From Conus ventricosus (Eukaryota > Mollusca > Gastropoda > Neogastropoda > Conidae): 64,000 nucleotides of DNA. The DNA lies in the NCBI GenBank assembly GCA_018398815.1, contig CM031601.1:30186242-30250241 (forward strand), written 5' to 3'. The notes under the pieces are model-generated. The model was not told the origin of the DNA and ran no database searches. It saw only the letters and a program-made list of their open reading frames with translations. Both the position numbers and the translations under genes were made by a program. This document shows, in pieces, positions 23,680 through 35,121 of this stretch; position 1 is the stretch's first letter, and each line of letters starts with the position of its first letter.

Positions 23680-26600
23680 AAATTCCAAAGAGGTCCAGGA
23701 TACTGGAAATTTAACAGCTCATTGCTGTCAAAGGAAGAGTTTCTAAATAAAACGACTAACTTCATTGATGCCCACTTTATTCAGTATGACAATGAAAATC
23801 CACAAAAGGCATGGGAAATGTTTAAAGTAAGATATAAATCATTCTGTATAAACTTTTCAAAGGGCGCAAAAATTTGGCCTCAGCAGAAACAAACCAAAGT
23901 CAAACAACTGGAAGAAATTGAACAAAAACTGTCATACAACCCCTTGGATAAAGGCTTAGCAACAAAAGCACATCAACTTAAAAAAGAAATAGAACTGCAA
24001 GAACTGAAAGACACACGCGGCGCTCAACTTCGATCAAGAGTCAAATGGATCGAAGAGGGTGAGAAGAACACTTAAAATTTTCTGCGCTTAGAAAAGACAC
24101 AAGGAGCAGCAAACACTATGGCATCACTGTGTGTAAATCAGTTATTAACAGACAATCCCCAAACAATACTAGATAATATTAAGCAATACTACACACAGCT
24201 ACATAAAAAAGGCAGACTACTTAAACATGGAGAGATGATAAAAGACGATTTCCTAGCTGATGATGCCTTCCCCACACTCACAGATTAAGAAAAAAAAATT
24301 CTGCGACAAGAAAATTACACCAGACGAGCTCACGCAAGCCCTTAATCATTTAAAAAATGAGTCTGCACCAGGGAGTGATGGCCTCATACCACTCTTCTAC
24401 AAGAAATTCTGGGATAAATTAAGACAACCCTTACTGAATTGTATTACCGCTTCACTTGAGCAAGGTGAACTATCCTTTTCTATGAAAAAAGGAATCATAA
24501 CATTAATACACGAAGGCAACGATCTAGACAAACATAACCTCACTATTACAGGCCAGTTACACTCACAAATACAGACTACAAAATATTCACAAAGGCACTA
24601 GCCTTGAGACTACAGAACATAATAACATCAGTCGTTAGCGAAGACCAAGTAGGATTCATAAAAGACAGAAACATAGCCTTCCATTTGATATTCTTTGATG
24701 ATCTTACTGCATACCTCAACAGAACGAACCAGCCAGGTGCCCTACTTGCACTAGACTTCTCAAAAGCGTTCACCCTGTCTAAAGACTGTATCCTAGAAAC
24801 GCTTGATTTGTTCAATTTCGGCCCACGATTTAAAAAATCTGTTTTAACCGTTATGGAAAACACACAAAGCTGTATTCACAATGGTGGATGGTTATCTGAC
24901 TGGTTCCCAACAGAAAGAGGCATTAGGCAAGGTTGCCCACACAGTCCTTACCTTTTTGTGATAACTGTTGAGACACTAGCTATCCAAATAAGGAACAGTA
25001 AAGATATCCAAGGAATTAAGTTAACACAAAATCCTGACATAAGCAACGCATTCAACTGTACTAAAATAAAACAATTTGCGGATGATACAACACTGACCCT
25101 TAAAGATGAACAAGATATTCAGGAAGCCACAAAACATAGTTGTAAAATACGAGGATTTTTCCGGCCTAAAGCTAAATAAAAGTAAGTCAGAAGGTATATG
25201 GTTAGGATCACGTAAGTGTGAAACGGGCACTGTTAATAATATTCCTATGAAATCTGGCAAACTCGAAGTTTTAGGCATTTACTTCTTGGCAGACAAAGAA
25301 ATCTCTGAGATCGAAAAAAACTGGAAAGCCAGAGTAGATAAGATTACCAAAATCATCAAGCAATGGGAAAACAGAAACCCATCCCTCTATGGTAAAGTTA
25401 TTCTAACTAAAACATTTCTGCTGTCACAGTTCTCCCACATATTGCAAGCAGCATCTATACCAAAACAAACCCTCCACTCTATTAATTCACTGATTTATAG
25501 GTTCCTATGGGAAAAAAAGTTCAATAATAAAAAAGCATTTGAAAAGATAAAAAGAGGTGTCCTCATCCAAGAAAAGGAAAAAGGCGGCCTAAGTATGATT
25601 AACACTGAACACCATCAACAAATTTTCCTAGTCAAATGGGCGGCAGGACTCCTCAAACAAACCAAAGCTCACTGGAGCATCCTTGCGCAAAATAATATGT
25701 CACCTTTCCAGAACAGCTACTGCATTTTTTAACTGTGGTGTTGATCCTAAAGAAATTCAAGGATTAGAAAAAGTTACCTCAGTCTTTTGGAAAGACGTAA
25801 TAATTGCAGTCACCACCTTTAACAAAGGCCGAGCAATAGAGAATGTTAAAACGGAACCTCTGTGGAACAACCGAAATATAAAATACGAAGGAAATACATT
25901 ACATTTTACAAAATGGTATAAAGCAGGTATCCTTCTCGTTCAAGATCTTTGGCGAAATGGACGTATAGTGACCTTTAGAGAAATAGAAGAAAAACTAGGC
26001 ACTTCCCCAAACCTTCCATTCGAATACAATGCGCTGACAAACGCAATCCCATCCACATGGAAGCAACAATTTGCTAACATTGATCACAAAGACGAACCCC
26101 CTACTGATGTTGCAACAGACGAAGCAAGCCTCACAGCTCTATCAAATAAACAAATCGGAAAGGTTTTTGCCCAAAAGCAAAACCATGAAATATGTGCGAC
26201 ACATTTTTGGAAGCGTAAATTAAACATCAACATTCAAGACTACTTTAACTTAGCGTATGAATGTACAAAGGAATCTAGACTGAGACTCCTTCATTTTAAA
26301 TTCCTTCACAACATTTACCCCACCAACATATTGTTACAAAAAATGGGTGTAGTGGAAACAAATAAATGCCACTGGTGCAAAGAAATAGATTACATTGAAC
26401 ATGCCTTCTATTCCTGCCCTAAGTTATCCACATTCTGGAACCAAGTAAAACAGTATATTCTCACACGCTGCAACATACAGATCCCTATGAATGTAACAAC
26501 AGCACTGTTTGGTGTTACCAAAACAGATGTATTCACAGATAAATCAAGAAAACAAGCGAACATGGTTCTATTAATTGCAAAACTTTCAATTTCAAAGTTT

Positions 26601-26740
26601 AAATATGGCAAGTGTAAAAATCTGGAACTGATATTTGAGACTGAACTAATTTTACGAAATATATGAAAAACCCCAAGTTGAATATTCAAGAATAAAGAAA
26701 CAAAAAAATAAAACAAAACGAAAACAGAGAGAGAGAGAGA
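23680..26740 (+). mobile_element. L1/Tx1-like LINE, 5'-truncated and frameshifted
   Basis: It begins inside ORF2 with RGPGYWKFNSSLL, the linker typical of L1-group pol. RT boxes follow: SAPGSDGLIPLFYKKFW (24363), QVGFIKDRNI (24647), LALDFSKAF (24746), IRQGCPHSPYLF (24923) and FADDTTL (25075). Two open frames (25106-25732 and 25683-26666) carry the long C-terminal region with CHWCKEIDYIEHAFYSC (26368-26418), the Cys/His finger of this group. Stops at about 24073 and 24286, and frameshifts near 24560, 25125 and 25700, kill it. The 3' end is an A-rich run with short (AG)n (26690-26746). Confidence 0.85.
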
Positions 26741-26746
26741 GAGAGT

Positions 26747-27244
26747 AATGCATGAACCTAATGATTTGTCATATATTGTGGACATGTGCATGCTGGAAAA
26801 AAAGAAAAGAAAAGAAGGAAAAAAAAGGAGAGGTGATGAAAAAGGGAATCGATTATAATAGGTACATAGAATACAGACTAACAAGATGACAAATGAATGA
26901 TTTAAGGGAAATAAAACTTGGTTACGGAGAATCACAGCGAACAGCTACAGCTTGGAACAGCAGGCGAATGAAAAGTGGAAGTGAGCGAAACGGCAGCCAC
27001 AAAGCCGAAGAAAACAACGCACATGGTACTAATGCGAGCGCAGCCACAACACAGAACATCCCTTGCCTTTGATGGAAACAAGAGAGAACTCGACCTTCCA
27101 AGACACGACCACACACCACTACGGGTTCAACTTACTACTGAAGAGAATTCAAGTAAACATGATCATCACAAACTTCATCAGCGTCATCACACGTATTACA
27201 GTCATCTGCTGGAACAGATCTATTTGTTTTCAGTATACACACAT
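26747..27244. other. Intron, no element recognised
   Basis: A-rich sequence after the LINE tail. Open frames here extend artificially into the (CA)n repeat downstream. Confidence 0.4.
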
Positions 27245-27281
27245 GCTCACACACACGCACAGACGCACGCACCCATGCACG

Positions 27282-27366
<85 letters not shown>
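27245..27366. repeat. (CA)n microsatellite
   Basis: Interrupted cacacgca words become a pure (CA)n run of about 80 bp, ending about 74 bp before the acceptor of the Walker A exon. Confidence 0.95.
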
Positions 27367-27369
<3 letters not shown>

Positions 27370-27400
27370 ATCTCCATCCATGAAAATGTTAATAAATTAC

Positions 27401-27436
27401 TTCCCTATTGGTGACTCCTTCCCTATTGGTGACTCC
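27401..27436. repeat. 18-bp tandem duplication at a splice acceptor
   Basis: ttccctattggtgactcc occurs at 27401-27418 and again at 27419-27436. The second copy ends three bases before the acceptor AG at 27438-27439. Confidence 0.95.
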
Positions 27437-27439
27437 CAG

Positions 27440-27665
27440 TTGTCAAGATGTTCTGCTGAGGGAGGTTAAACTGGGCGAGAAAATTGCTCGAAACCAGGCC
27501 TTGAAGGAGAATGTGTTCATGATGGTGGTGTGCGTGGAGCTGCGCATCCCCCTCTTTCTGGTGGGCAAGCCAGGCTCCTCCAAGTCTTTGGCAAAGACCA
27601 TAGTGGCAGACACCATGCAGGGCCAGCAGCTGGATGCTAAATGCCTCTTCAGCACTTTGAAAGAG
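27440..27665 (+). CDS. RNF213-like exon e (Walker A)
   Basis: A 226-nt exon between acceptor gactcccag and donor GAG|gtaggc. Its first base completes the Ser codon left by the exon ending at 19389, and it ends in phase 0. It encodes 75 residues with KIARNQALKENVFMMV, then LFLVGKPGSSKSLAKTIV. GKPGSSKS is the Walker A (P-loop) of the first catalytically competent AAA module of RNF213, and its Lys binds ATP phosphate. The sequence is almost unchanged from what I recall of vertebrates, so this exon is under strong constraint. Context: the 18-bp duplication above sits in its acceptor tract. Confidence 0.95.
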
Positions 27666-27727
27666 GTAGGCACCACATTTATGCAGTACTGTCTTTTTAA
27701 CCTGGGACATGAAAACAAGAAAGAGGG

Positions 27728-27811
27728 TTGTGCGTGTGTTTAAGTGTGTATATGTGTGTGTGTCTGGGAGGAAAAGAGTGTGTGTGTGCATGCGTGTGTG
27801 TGTGTGTGTTT
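27728..27811. repeat. (GT)n microsatellite
   Basis: Interrupted GT repeats about 60 bp after the donor of the exon ending at 27665. Confidence 0.9.
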
Positions 27812-28050
27812 TGTAAGAGGAGAATTAAAGCTACAAGGTTACATGTGGAACTGTATATTATCATTTGTGTGCCTATACTTGTCTGGAGAGTCACCTGTCA
27901 TACCATTATCTGCTGATTGTCAAATCTGATTGTATAGCAGTAAGTTTGTAGTAGATATACCATGGTACTTACTTTTATACAAGGGTTACTTGAGAACCAG
28001 GTATTTCAGAAGCACAGAGGCAGTCTGAGGTATTTTCTTAATATGATTGA

Positions 28051-28394
28051 ATAACAACAGTCTATATCTGGAAAAAAAATGAGTGTTGTAGATTAGCCTT
28101 ATGCAGATAGATAACAATAGTCTATATGTGAAAAAAATGGAAGCGGTATAGATTAGCCTTATGCAGATAGGTACCAACAGTCTATATGTGAAAAAAATGG
28201 AAGTGGTGTAGATTAGCCTTATGCAGATAGGTACCAACAGTCTATATGTGAAAAAAATGAAAGTGGTGAAGATTAGCCTTATGCAGATAGATAACAACGG
28301 TCTATATGTGAAAAAAGTGGAAGTGGTGTAAATTAGCCTTATGCAGATAGATAACAACAGTCTATATGTGAAAAAAAATGGAAGCGGTGTAGAT
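28051..28394. repeat. 60-bp minisatellite, about 5.7 copies
   Basis: Units with gattagccttatgcagatag and tctatatgtgaaaaaa repeat at an exact 60-bp period (28091, 28151, 28211, 28271, 28331), with few substitutions and no indels until the last unit. Because 60 is a multiple of three, the minus strand stays open for 123 codons with a 20-residue repeat. That open frame is a by-product of the period and not treated as a gene. Confidence 0.95.
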
Positions 28395-28723
28395 AGAGTG
28401 TAGATGCAGACAGAGGGATTGCACTGACAAAACTGGACAAATGCATGATCTTAAAGTTTAAAAAACACTGCACTGGTAACAAAAACAGACCTGTCTACCA
28501 TACGATTTTTTAGTGTATTTTATGAAATTGACTTGAAAATACAATAATTCACCGAGTACAACAAAAATACAAAATCATCAGCACTGGCTGAAAAAAAAAA
28601 AGGTACTATATTCCTGTTTCAAGACATAAGTTATTGCTTCTAGTTCCAGTTAGTGCGCACTCACTTACGCCATGGTTTGCTATCTTTTATAGTGAGTTAC
28701 TGACACAGATGGTCACTAGGAGA

Positions 28724-29060
28724 ATGCCGCCACCAGCGAAAAAAACACTCTCATGAGAGTGATGAAGACCTAGATATTGAAAAGATGGATGCCAAAACGA
28801 GGGAGCAAATTTTCCTGAATGCAGCTTGGAAGTGCTTAGTCCCAAGCTCAAAAGGTCCAACTTTTGTGTGGTGCACTTTGTGCGAAACGGATTTAACTTG
28901 TGTTTAGGAGGGTGCAATGACTGCATGAAGCATGTTTGTCAGAATCACATAAAAAAACTATCAGAAGTGGTGAAAGGAACACCTGCAATTGTACAAGCAC
29001 TGGAAAAGGCCGAGGTGAAGTCTAGTGGGGACCTGGAGCTGATGGGAGAAAACAAGAACT
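28724..29060 (+). pseudogene. hAT/ZBED-like zinc-finger fragment
   Basis: Across one frameshift near 28905 the + strand reads an acidic lead (ESDEDLDIEKMD), FVWCTLCETDL, then GGCNDCMKHVCQNHIKKL. The layout of an aromatic residue, C-x2-C, a GG-N-D stretch and a terminal His-x-Lys fits the zinc finger at the N terminus of some hAT-type transposases and ZBED/ZMYM relatives. No transposase core follows. It may also be a partial exon of such a gene, but the frameshift argues for a relic. Confidence 0.4.
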
Positions 29061-29504
29061 GGGTGATTTTAGTTGTGATTATGTAATATGACTGGTTTTG
29101 TGAAAGAGTTAAAACAAGCATTCACAAGAACTGAGTGGCGTCTTGATTTATCTCTGTTTCATTGATAACTCCCGCTTCTTCAAAAGTTCAAGGTAAGAAA
29201 AACAAATTTTTTTTGTCGTGGAATACTGAAATTTACTCCCTGGAATATTAATGGTTCAATTTTGAGGTAGACAGGTCTGCAAAAATCATTATTGTAGATG
29301 GATGTGTGAAGAGAATATTTGAAGCAGTAGCCCACTTTCTAAAAGAGATTTCAACTGCAACTAAGAGAATTCTGGAAGACATTACAAGTTTCAGTTAAAT
29401 GTCATACCTTTGCCAGTAAATGAATGTTGAAGTAGTTTATGTGTTATAAACATGTGTGTTGGGTTCTTCCATGTCTTCCTGTTGCTTGTCATGATCATGA
29501 TCAT

Positions 29505-29900
29505 TGTCAGATCCGTCCAAACCTTAAGGAGTTCCTCCATCTACGTCGGGAGGTCGTAAAGAGGAAACGGTTCTGTGCCGGCTGCAACCGGCCATTCGTA
29601 TTTTACCCATTCTTACCTTTTAAAGAGTGAAGAAGCTCCGTGGTGCATTCCATGTCATGCGCCACTCACGATGAAACATGTTCTTTTAGAGTGTTGGGAC
29701 TTGCACGATGTGAGACACAAATATTTTACAGCGGAGTCCATGAAGATCCTGTTCAGGATGTCCCCGCCTGACGTGATCCTTGAGTTTTTGAGAGAGATTA
29801 ACATTTTTCATCTGATTTAAGATTTTACGGCAGAAAGATTTTTAACAAAGTTTCTGGTGCGTTTGTAGACGAGGTCATTTAACGAGATGTGTGAAAGTTG

Positions 29901-29954
<54 letters not shown>

Positions 29955-30041
29955 ACTGGTGAGTTGATTTTAACGTGGTGACAGCCCTGATGTGGCCCTT
30001 TGCGGTCGGCTGGGCTATAAGCAACATTATCTTATCTTATC
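29505..30041 (+). mobile_element. LINE copy 3: 3' end with tail
   Basis: This is homologous to the end of LINE copy 2. cagatccgtccaaacctta at 29510 corresponds to 39428. The frame 29575-29820 contains YLLKSEEAPWCIPCHAPLT, then ECWDLHDVRHKYF, the Cys/His C terminus. It ends with a poly-T run (29908-29943) and the tail gctgggctataagcaacatt followed by ttatcttatcttatctt. Possible target duplication: cttgtcatgat near 29487 and cttgtcattatgat near 30041. It is 5'-truncated to about 0.5 kb and defines the family's true 3' end. Confidence 0.8.
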
Positions 30042-30049
30042 TTGTCATT

Positions 30050-30700
30050 ATGATATCATCATCATAAATATCACTATTATTCTATGACTGGTAGATGATT
30101 GGGGTGTAGTGACAGATGCTAAGTCAGTCAAGTTTCTGAACAGCTTCCTGTCCACAGTTATGTGCATGGAGTGTTGTAACCAGTCCTTTGCATTGATCAC
30201 CTAGCGATTGTTGTCTGTTTCTTGGAAGTCCACCTCAACTGTCTCCTGCTGGATCATGCTTGATACAGCTTCATAGGATGTATTCCCATATGCGGCTACC
30301 TTATAATACCTGATGACTGCAAGGATTTTAGTCTCTGACCTACCAGCATATGTGTGGACTTGCTGCCTGATAAGAGTCATTTGTCCAATGTTAAGAGTCG
30401 TTTGTCCAATGTTTCATGTATGAGATAAGGTGTAGATGTCTGAAGGATCTACTCCTGCCATCAGATCCTTTAAAAAGTCACTGAGTAGGTTTTTTTTTTA
30501 TCTGCCTGCTTGTGAAGCTTGATGGACAGATCTATTTGCAGTTATGGTATACTCACTCGAGAACTGATGGTGTTGGATTAAGAATGAATAGCAGGAATTG
30601 AAAAGAGAAGATTTAACCTGATGGAGATGCTGAGTGGTAATATGCCTTCACAATCTGGTAGAGTTGAATATGTATAAAACCATTCAAGTCTGGGAACACT
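30050..30700. other. Intron, nothing assigned
   Basis: No recognisable coding or transposon signature. A short direct repeat aagagtcrtttgtccaatgtt occurs twice near 30373-30413. Confidence 0.4.
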
Positions 30701-30710
30701 TTCATCTTTG

Positions 30711-30837
30711 TGCGTGTGTGCATGCGTGTGTTTATGTGAGTGAGTGTGTGTTTGTGTATATGAGTGAGTGTGTGTGTGTGTGTGTGTGGGTGTGTGGTTA
30801 TGTCTTATGCTTTGTAAAGGCTGGAGCATGTAGTGGG

Positions 30838-30879
<42 letters not shown>

Positions 30880-30935
30880 TGTGTGTGTGTATGAGTGAGA
30901 GTGAGTGTGCATACATGTGCATGCATTTGTGTATA
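30711..30935. repeat. (GT)n / (AG)n microsatellite
   Basis: Interrupted (GT)n, then (AG)n at 30841-30877, then (GT)n again, ending about 100 bp before the Walker B exon. Confidence 0.95.
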
Positions 30936-31031
30936 TGTGTGTAAAGAATGAAAAACAGTAAAAAGGTGATAAGAGATGCTGGACTTACCTGGAGTTATCT
31001 AAGAACTGGTGAGGATGTGATGGTTGTGCAG

Positions 31032-31202
31032 GTGCAGATGGTGTCCTTCCAGTGCAGCCCTCTGGCCACTGCTGACAGCATCCTGACCACTTTCCGCCAG
31101 TGCGCCCAGCTTCAGCAGGACAAGGACAGGGGCAAGTTTGTGGCCGTGGCTGTACTGGATGAAGTCGGCTTGGCTGAAGACTCCCCACACATGCCTCTCA
31201 AG
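31032..31202 (+). CDS. RNF213-like exon f (Walker B)
   Basis: A 171-nt phase 0-0 exon between acceptor ggttgtgcag and donor AAG|gtgata. It encodes 57 residues with MVSFQCSPLATADSI, then FVAVAVLDEVGLAEDSPHMP. VAVLDEVGL is the Walker B motif of the module whose P-loop is in the preceding exon, with the hydrolytic Glu in DE. All catalytic residues are present, so the ATPase module looks functional. Spacing from Walker A to Walker B (about 95 residues when joined) is normal for this family. Confidence 0.95.
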
Positions 31203-31535
31203 GTGATAGTCCCAAACTGGGTTTAGGTTTATGTGGAGACCCCAGGCTTTCTCATTGTGGAAATAGCACACATACCACCTAAGCTGACCCTTTGCCTTCC
31301 CAGCAACAGTCTCATGATATTTCCAATTAAACGTCCCTTTCCTAAAGTAAGGCTAGTTTAATGTTCTAATTGACACACAATTATAGAGTGCAGCAACAGG
31401 CCAAAGCTTAATGTGTTGTCTGTTGTTGCCCTTGGGTCTTCTCCACCCTCCCATTTTTGTCATATCATTGTTTTTCATAGTCTACATTAGTTGGTCCAGT
31501 CAGCTTAGTTTGCTACAAATTCTCATTCCACTTTA
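31203..31535. other. Intron, nothing assigned
   Basis: No recognised repeat. The next element starts at 31536. Confidence 0.4.
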
Positions 31536-31966
31536 TGTACTCCCAGTTCTTATAGAACAGGGAGTACTTTACAATGGGAACGAAGAAATGCTGTCTGTGT
31601 GTCTGTCTGTCCATTGTCAAAATGTGTTCCACTCGCTCCAGACAAAACTTCTGGGCCGATCTTCCTGAAAATTTGTAGGTTTGTTCATTATGGGTCACAG
31701 ATGATGCCTGATGTTTTATTTCACCAGAATATCCGTTACTAACAGCTATAACGGCCCAAAATGGGTTTTCTTCTTTATGGAATATCTCTGAAAGTATTTT
31801 GCCGATTTCTTATTTCGGTGACGAAATACATTATGACGCATGTTTGATTGTGACTTTTTTGTGTGTGTTTTTTTTTATTATGACACAAGTTTGATTGTGA
31901 CTTTTTTTTACATGCGTATTCAAGATAGATCTAAACTGGGAGTATGTTTCTATGCTTTGCATCTTG
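31536..31966 (+). mobile_element. Pearl-like element, short copy
   Basis: It starts tgtactcccagttcttatag with a nearby inverted word (ggagtactt). A (CTGT)n tract follows, then about 1.5 core units (ccgttactaacagctataacg, gaatatctctgaaagta). It ends aactgggagtatgttt...tatgctttgcatcttg. Fixed ends, a microsatellite and a variable number of core repeats match the organisation described for pearl elements of bivalves. The long copy is at 40695-42019. Confidence 0.75.
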
Positions 31967-32261
31967 TTGTCTATTACTGACATTGATAATTGGCAGTTTG
32001 TCAGGGATTTTTGAGTGGCCTTTTCACAGTATTAAACCATTGGCCTTGGTTTTCAAAATTCACTTTTATATATTGTACATATATTTGTGTCTGAAGGCAA
32101 GATCTTAGACTGTGTGATGAGAAATTATCAAGATGATCAATATATGAACCATATTCTCTTGATTATTGTGTAATTATGATTGTTTCCTGTGTTTACAAGA
32201 TTGTTTATTTGATTTGGTGGTACTTTCGTGTTTCATATTTTGGAGTGCTTGAAATAGTATG

Positions 32262-33430
32262 CTTTTTCTCATACTTACCTGTCCAAACAAAGGTCTTATC
32301 CCCACCAGCCGCCGTGGCGAAGTGGTTAGCATCGCGGACTCCCGGCTGGGAGGTCGTGGGTTCGAATCCCATCAGAGTCAAGTGGGTTGTTCTGCCCCGA
32401 CCGGCTCCTACCCAGAGTGAGTTTGCTGCGGACTCAGTTGGGAAGACTGGGACCACACAGTCGGGTTTCATACACTTAATGGATGCGTTTCTGAGAGTGT
32501 TGCTCAAATTCCCTGACCAACACTGCAGGTGCCTGTATCTCTCGGGCCTGGTTGACGCTGGGATATATTATGAAAGGAAGCGTAGAGTACAGCCCTGTCA
32601 AGTAGTCTCAGACCGAAATGGAAATCCGTGGCATCATCTTAATCATCCTCATTCTCATCGATCAGCATTAAAAAAAAATGTCTCAGATTCTGTGGCCCTT
32701 CATGCCCTGCTCTCATGGTGACCTCAGTTTCGATGTCCTCTCCACGTCTGTGGTCTTGGTTTGGTTCCGTCGGGGTCACCGGTATCGGTGAGTCCATGGG
32801 GGCTGTCGTTGGACGGACGTGGTGGCGCCCTCTGGAGGGAGAGCTCACTCACGCCGGCTCCGCGACTAAGCAATTATTGTCGTCAGTAGGGGGCTTAGTA
32901 GGTGGTGTCCTGCGTATGTTAGATCAGAACAGGCGCCACTGAACACCACCGAAGTGACTCGGCAGCAGTGCAGTGTCTCCTCCGGTGGGTTGCCTCTTGA
33001 CGACTTGACATTGACTGCTCCCTGTGGATTGTCGGTGCCGGGTTGCGGCGGGGCCGACCGGGCTGTGGCTGTGGACGGGGTGTCGGAATGAGCGGCATGT
33101 GTGCACTGCCTCTGAGGTGACGCAGAGGTTGGGACCAAAACAAAAAACAAAACAAAAAACAAAAAAAAAATTTTTTTTTTAAAAAAGGTCTTATCCCCAC
33201 TTGACTGGAACATCGCCATAACATCTAGATCCCCCACCCCACCTTCAGTATACAAAATTTTTGAGAGTAAAGAACTCACAGTTCCCAAATAAGCCAATCA
33301 GAGTGATTGCACCTGCACCATGTTAGAACTAGCTGAGTCTTCTCCATTTCTTTGGTGATGGAACATACCTGTTTTGGCTCTCTGATTTTGGAGACTTTGA
33401 TCTGGATTCATAATGGGTTCCCACAAGCAA
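32262..33430 (+). mobile_element. Terminal-repeat element, copy C (host of a SINE)
   Basis: atacttacctgtccaaacaa (32271-32290) leads into ggtcttatccccac, then the SINE, then the duplicated target and homologous interior (cagagtgattgcacctgcacc near 33300), which resembles copy D in reverse. No right terminus was found, so this copy is truncated. Confidence 0.65.
32306..33183 (+). mobile_element. Long tRNA-headed SINE, copy 1, with 17-bp target duplication
   Basis: The head (from 32307) has a Pol III A box (tggcgaagtgg) and B box (ggttcgaatcc) like a tRNA gene but with no proper cloverleaf end. An 878-bp body ends in an A-rich tail. The target aaaggtcttatccccac occurs at 32289-32305 and again at 33184-33200, so the borders are certain. 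The second copy lies inverted at 52589-53418 and shares the whole body. At nearly 0.9 kb it is long for a SINE. No reverse transcriptase is encoded, so it depends on a LINE. Confidence 0.88.
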
Positions 33431-34136
33431 TTCTTTAAGTTGGCTTTCCATTCCGAAGAAGAGTTTCTCATTCTTTGGCTGCTTGGCAGGTTAATTCTCT
33501 AAAGATGCATTGTATCACATCAACACCAAGACAGGTGTTGTTCTGTTTGTCATTCACCTTGGCATCTCCTAAGTCATCATTGAAACCTGCTACTTTGATG
33601 GCTTCTGGTGTCGGATAAAAAAAATCACTGCGCATATCTTTAGTCAGGTACAAATTTTCTGAAAATCCTTTTCACTAATAGTGCCCTACTGGAATTGATG
33701 GAAAAGAGTGCCAGTGAGATAAAGATATGTGCAGTGATTTTTTAAGCCTTTTAGAGACATCTCCTGTTTGGGGCCCTTCACATTTTGGGAATTCACCTTC
33801 CTTGGGTTTCTCACAGGTTTTGCAAGGCTGGTGTCCTTAATGCTTTTTGCCTTTGTTAGTTTTTTTTCCTTCAGTGGGAGGTCATCATATCAGACATTTG
33901 GGTTGCTTTGGTGATTAAAGAAAATCTTAAGATTTATTTTTACCCCCCCCCCCCCCTCCCTTGATATTAAGGGAGAGGGGAGAGGGTTAAAAAGAAAATC
34001 TCCCTTCTGGTAAGGCACATTTCAGGTGAACCGAATATTCTGGCAGACTCTCTTTTTCAGCAAGGAGCAACTCCTTCTTCAAAAGGGATGATAAACAAAT
34101 CATCACTCCAGTAGGTTTTCCAGGTTCTGGTCCCCC
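33431..34136. other. Intron sequence, mostly unassigned
   Basis: Includes a poly-C run near 33944-33956. The right part may contain the degraded 5' portion of LINE copy 2, but I cannot place its start. Confidence 0.4.
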
Positions 34137-35121
34137 ATGTTGACCTGTTTGCCACCAGATGGCACGAACAGCTACCAGTTTTTGTGTTTCCTGTTCCAGA
34201 CCCATCAGCCTTCGCTGTTCATGACAGATGCTCGGGGCAGGTGTGCGGTCGGTGCTGCAACACAGTCTATTAAGGGCCTTGCCAGGGACAAGCCCTTTGT
34301 GCCAACTCTGGCGGCAGCCACCCCTCTTCCTCATGGAACTGTTCAAAATGGAAATATGTGAAAAACATCCAGCAAGTAAAGACTCAAAAAAGAATTCCCT
34401 TCCATGAAGCCAAGAAACTGGTGCTCAGCATTCAACCTTCATCAGCATTGTCATACTCAGCTGCTGTTAAAAAAGTCCAGACAGTGTCTTGTCTCCTGTC
34501 AGACAGATGCGTTCAATTTTTCTAAATCAATGCAAGAAAAACCAAAATGTGGATCAGAAAAACTTTTGCAAAAAGATCAGCAATACCTCAGAGGAGGATC
34601 AGCGCCCTCAGTGGAGGTGTTAAACCCGCTAACTCCCTGTCTCTCCAGCAGCTGAAAAAGTCTGCTGCCGAGGAGGCTGGGAAACAGACCCCTCCCAGAT
34701 CCTTCCAGCCTTGCTGCCCTGGAAAAGATGGGAACAGGAAACTGGCTGTTCTCCCCAAAAGGTCCTGGAGCCCATCCAAATGTCCCTGAGGGAAAAGTGT
34801 GGAGGTGATAGATGTGGATGGGTCATCATCTGTCCCTTCAACCTCCACAAGGAAAAAGGGTCAGGAGAAAAGACTTCCTGGCCCAAGCAAACTGATCCAA
34901 TAGCTGAAAACAAATTTTCTCCTCTCCAGTCTGACAACGAGGATGCAGAAATGGAGTGAGTTGTTCACCGTCTTCCTTTTCTTGCCGTGGTGGAGTAAAA
35001 AATTTTCCATTGGAACACCTGGGGTCTCTTTTCCAATTTTGAGGAGCTACAGCTGCGTTGCCACAATCTGAAACTGTCGTGTTGGTTCTGCAAGAAACTA
35101 AAATTCAGAACGAGAAGATGT

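Noticed and set aside
27986..28357. 123-codon minus-strand ORF with a 20-residue repeat
   Set aside because: It follows from the exact 60-bp period of the minisatellite. No start context, splice site or domain supports a gene.
27245..28394. CRISPR-like array
   Set aside because: The 60-bp, 42-46-bp and 141-147-bp repeats have no unique spacers. They are eukaryotic tandem repeats.
32307..32375. tRNA-like sequence with A and B boxes, and a similar one at 45457-45522
   Set aside because: Both are heads of SINEs bounded by target duplications and lack a closing acceptor stem. They are not functional tRNA genes.
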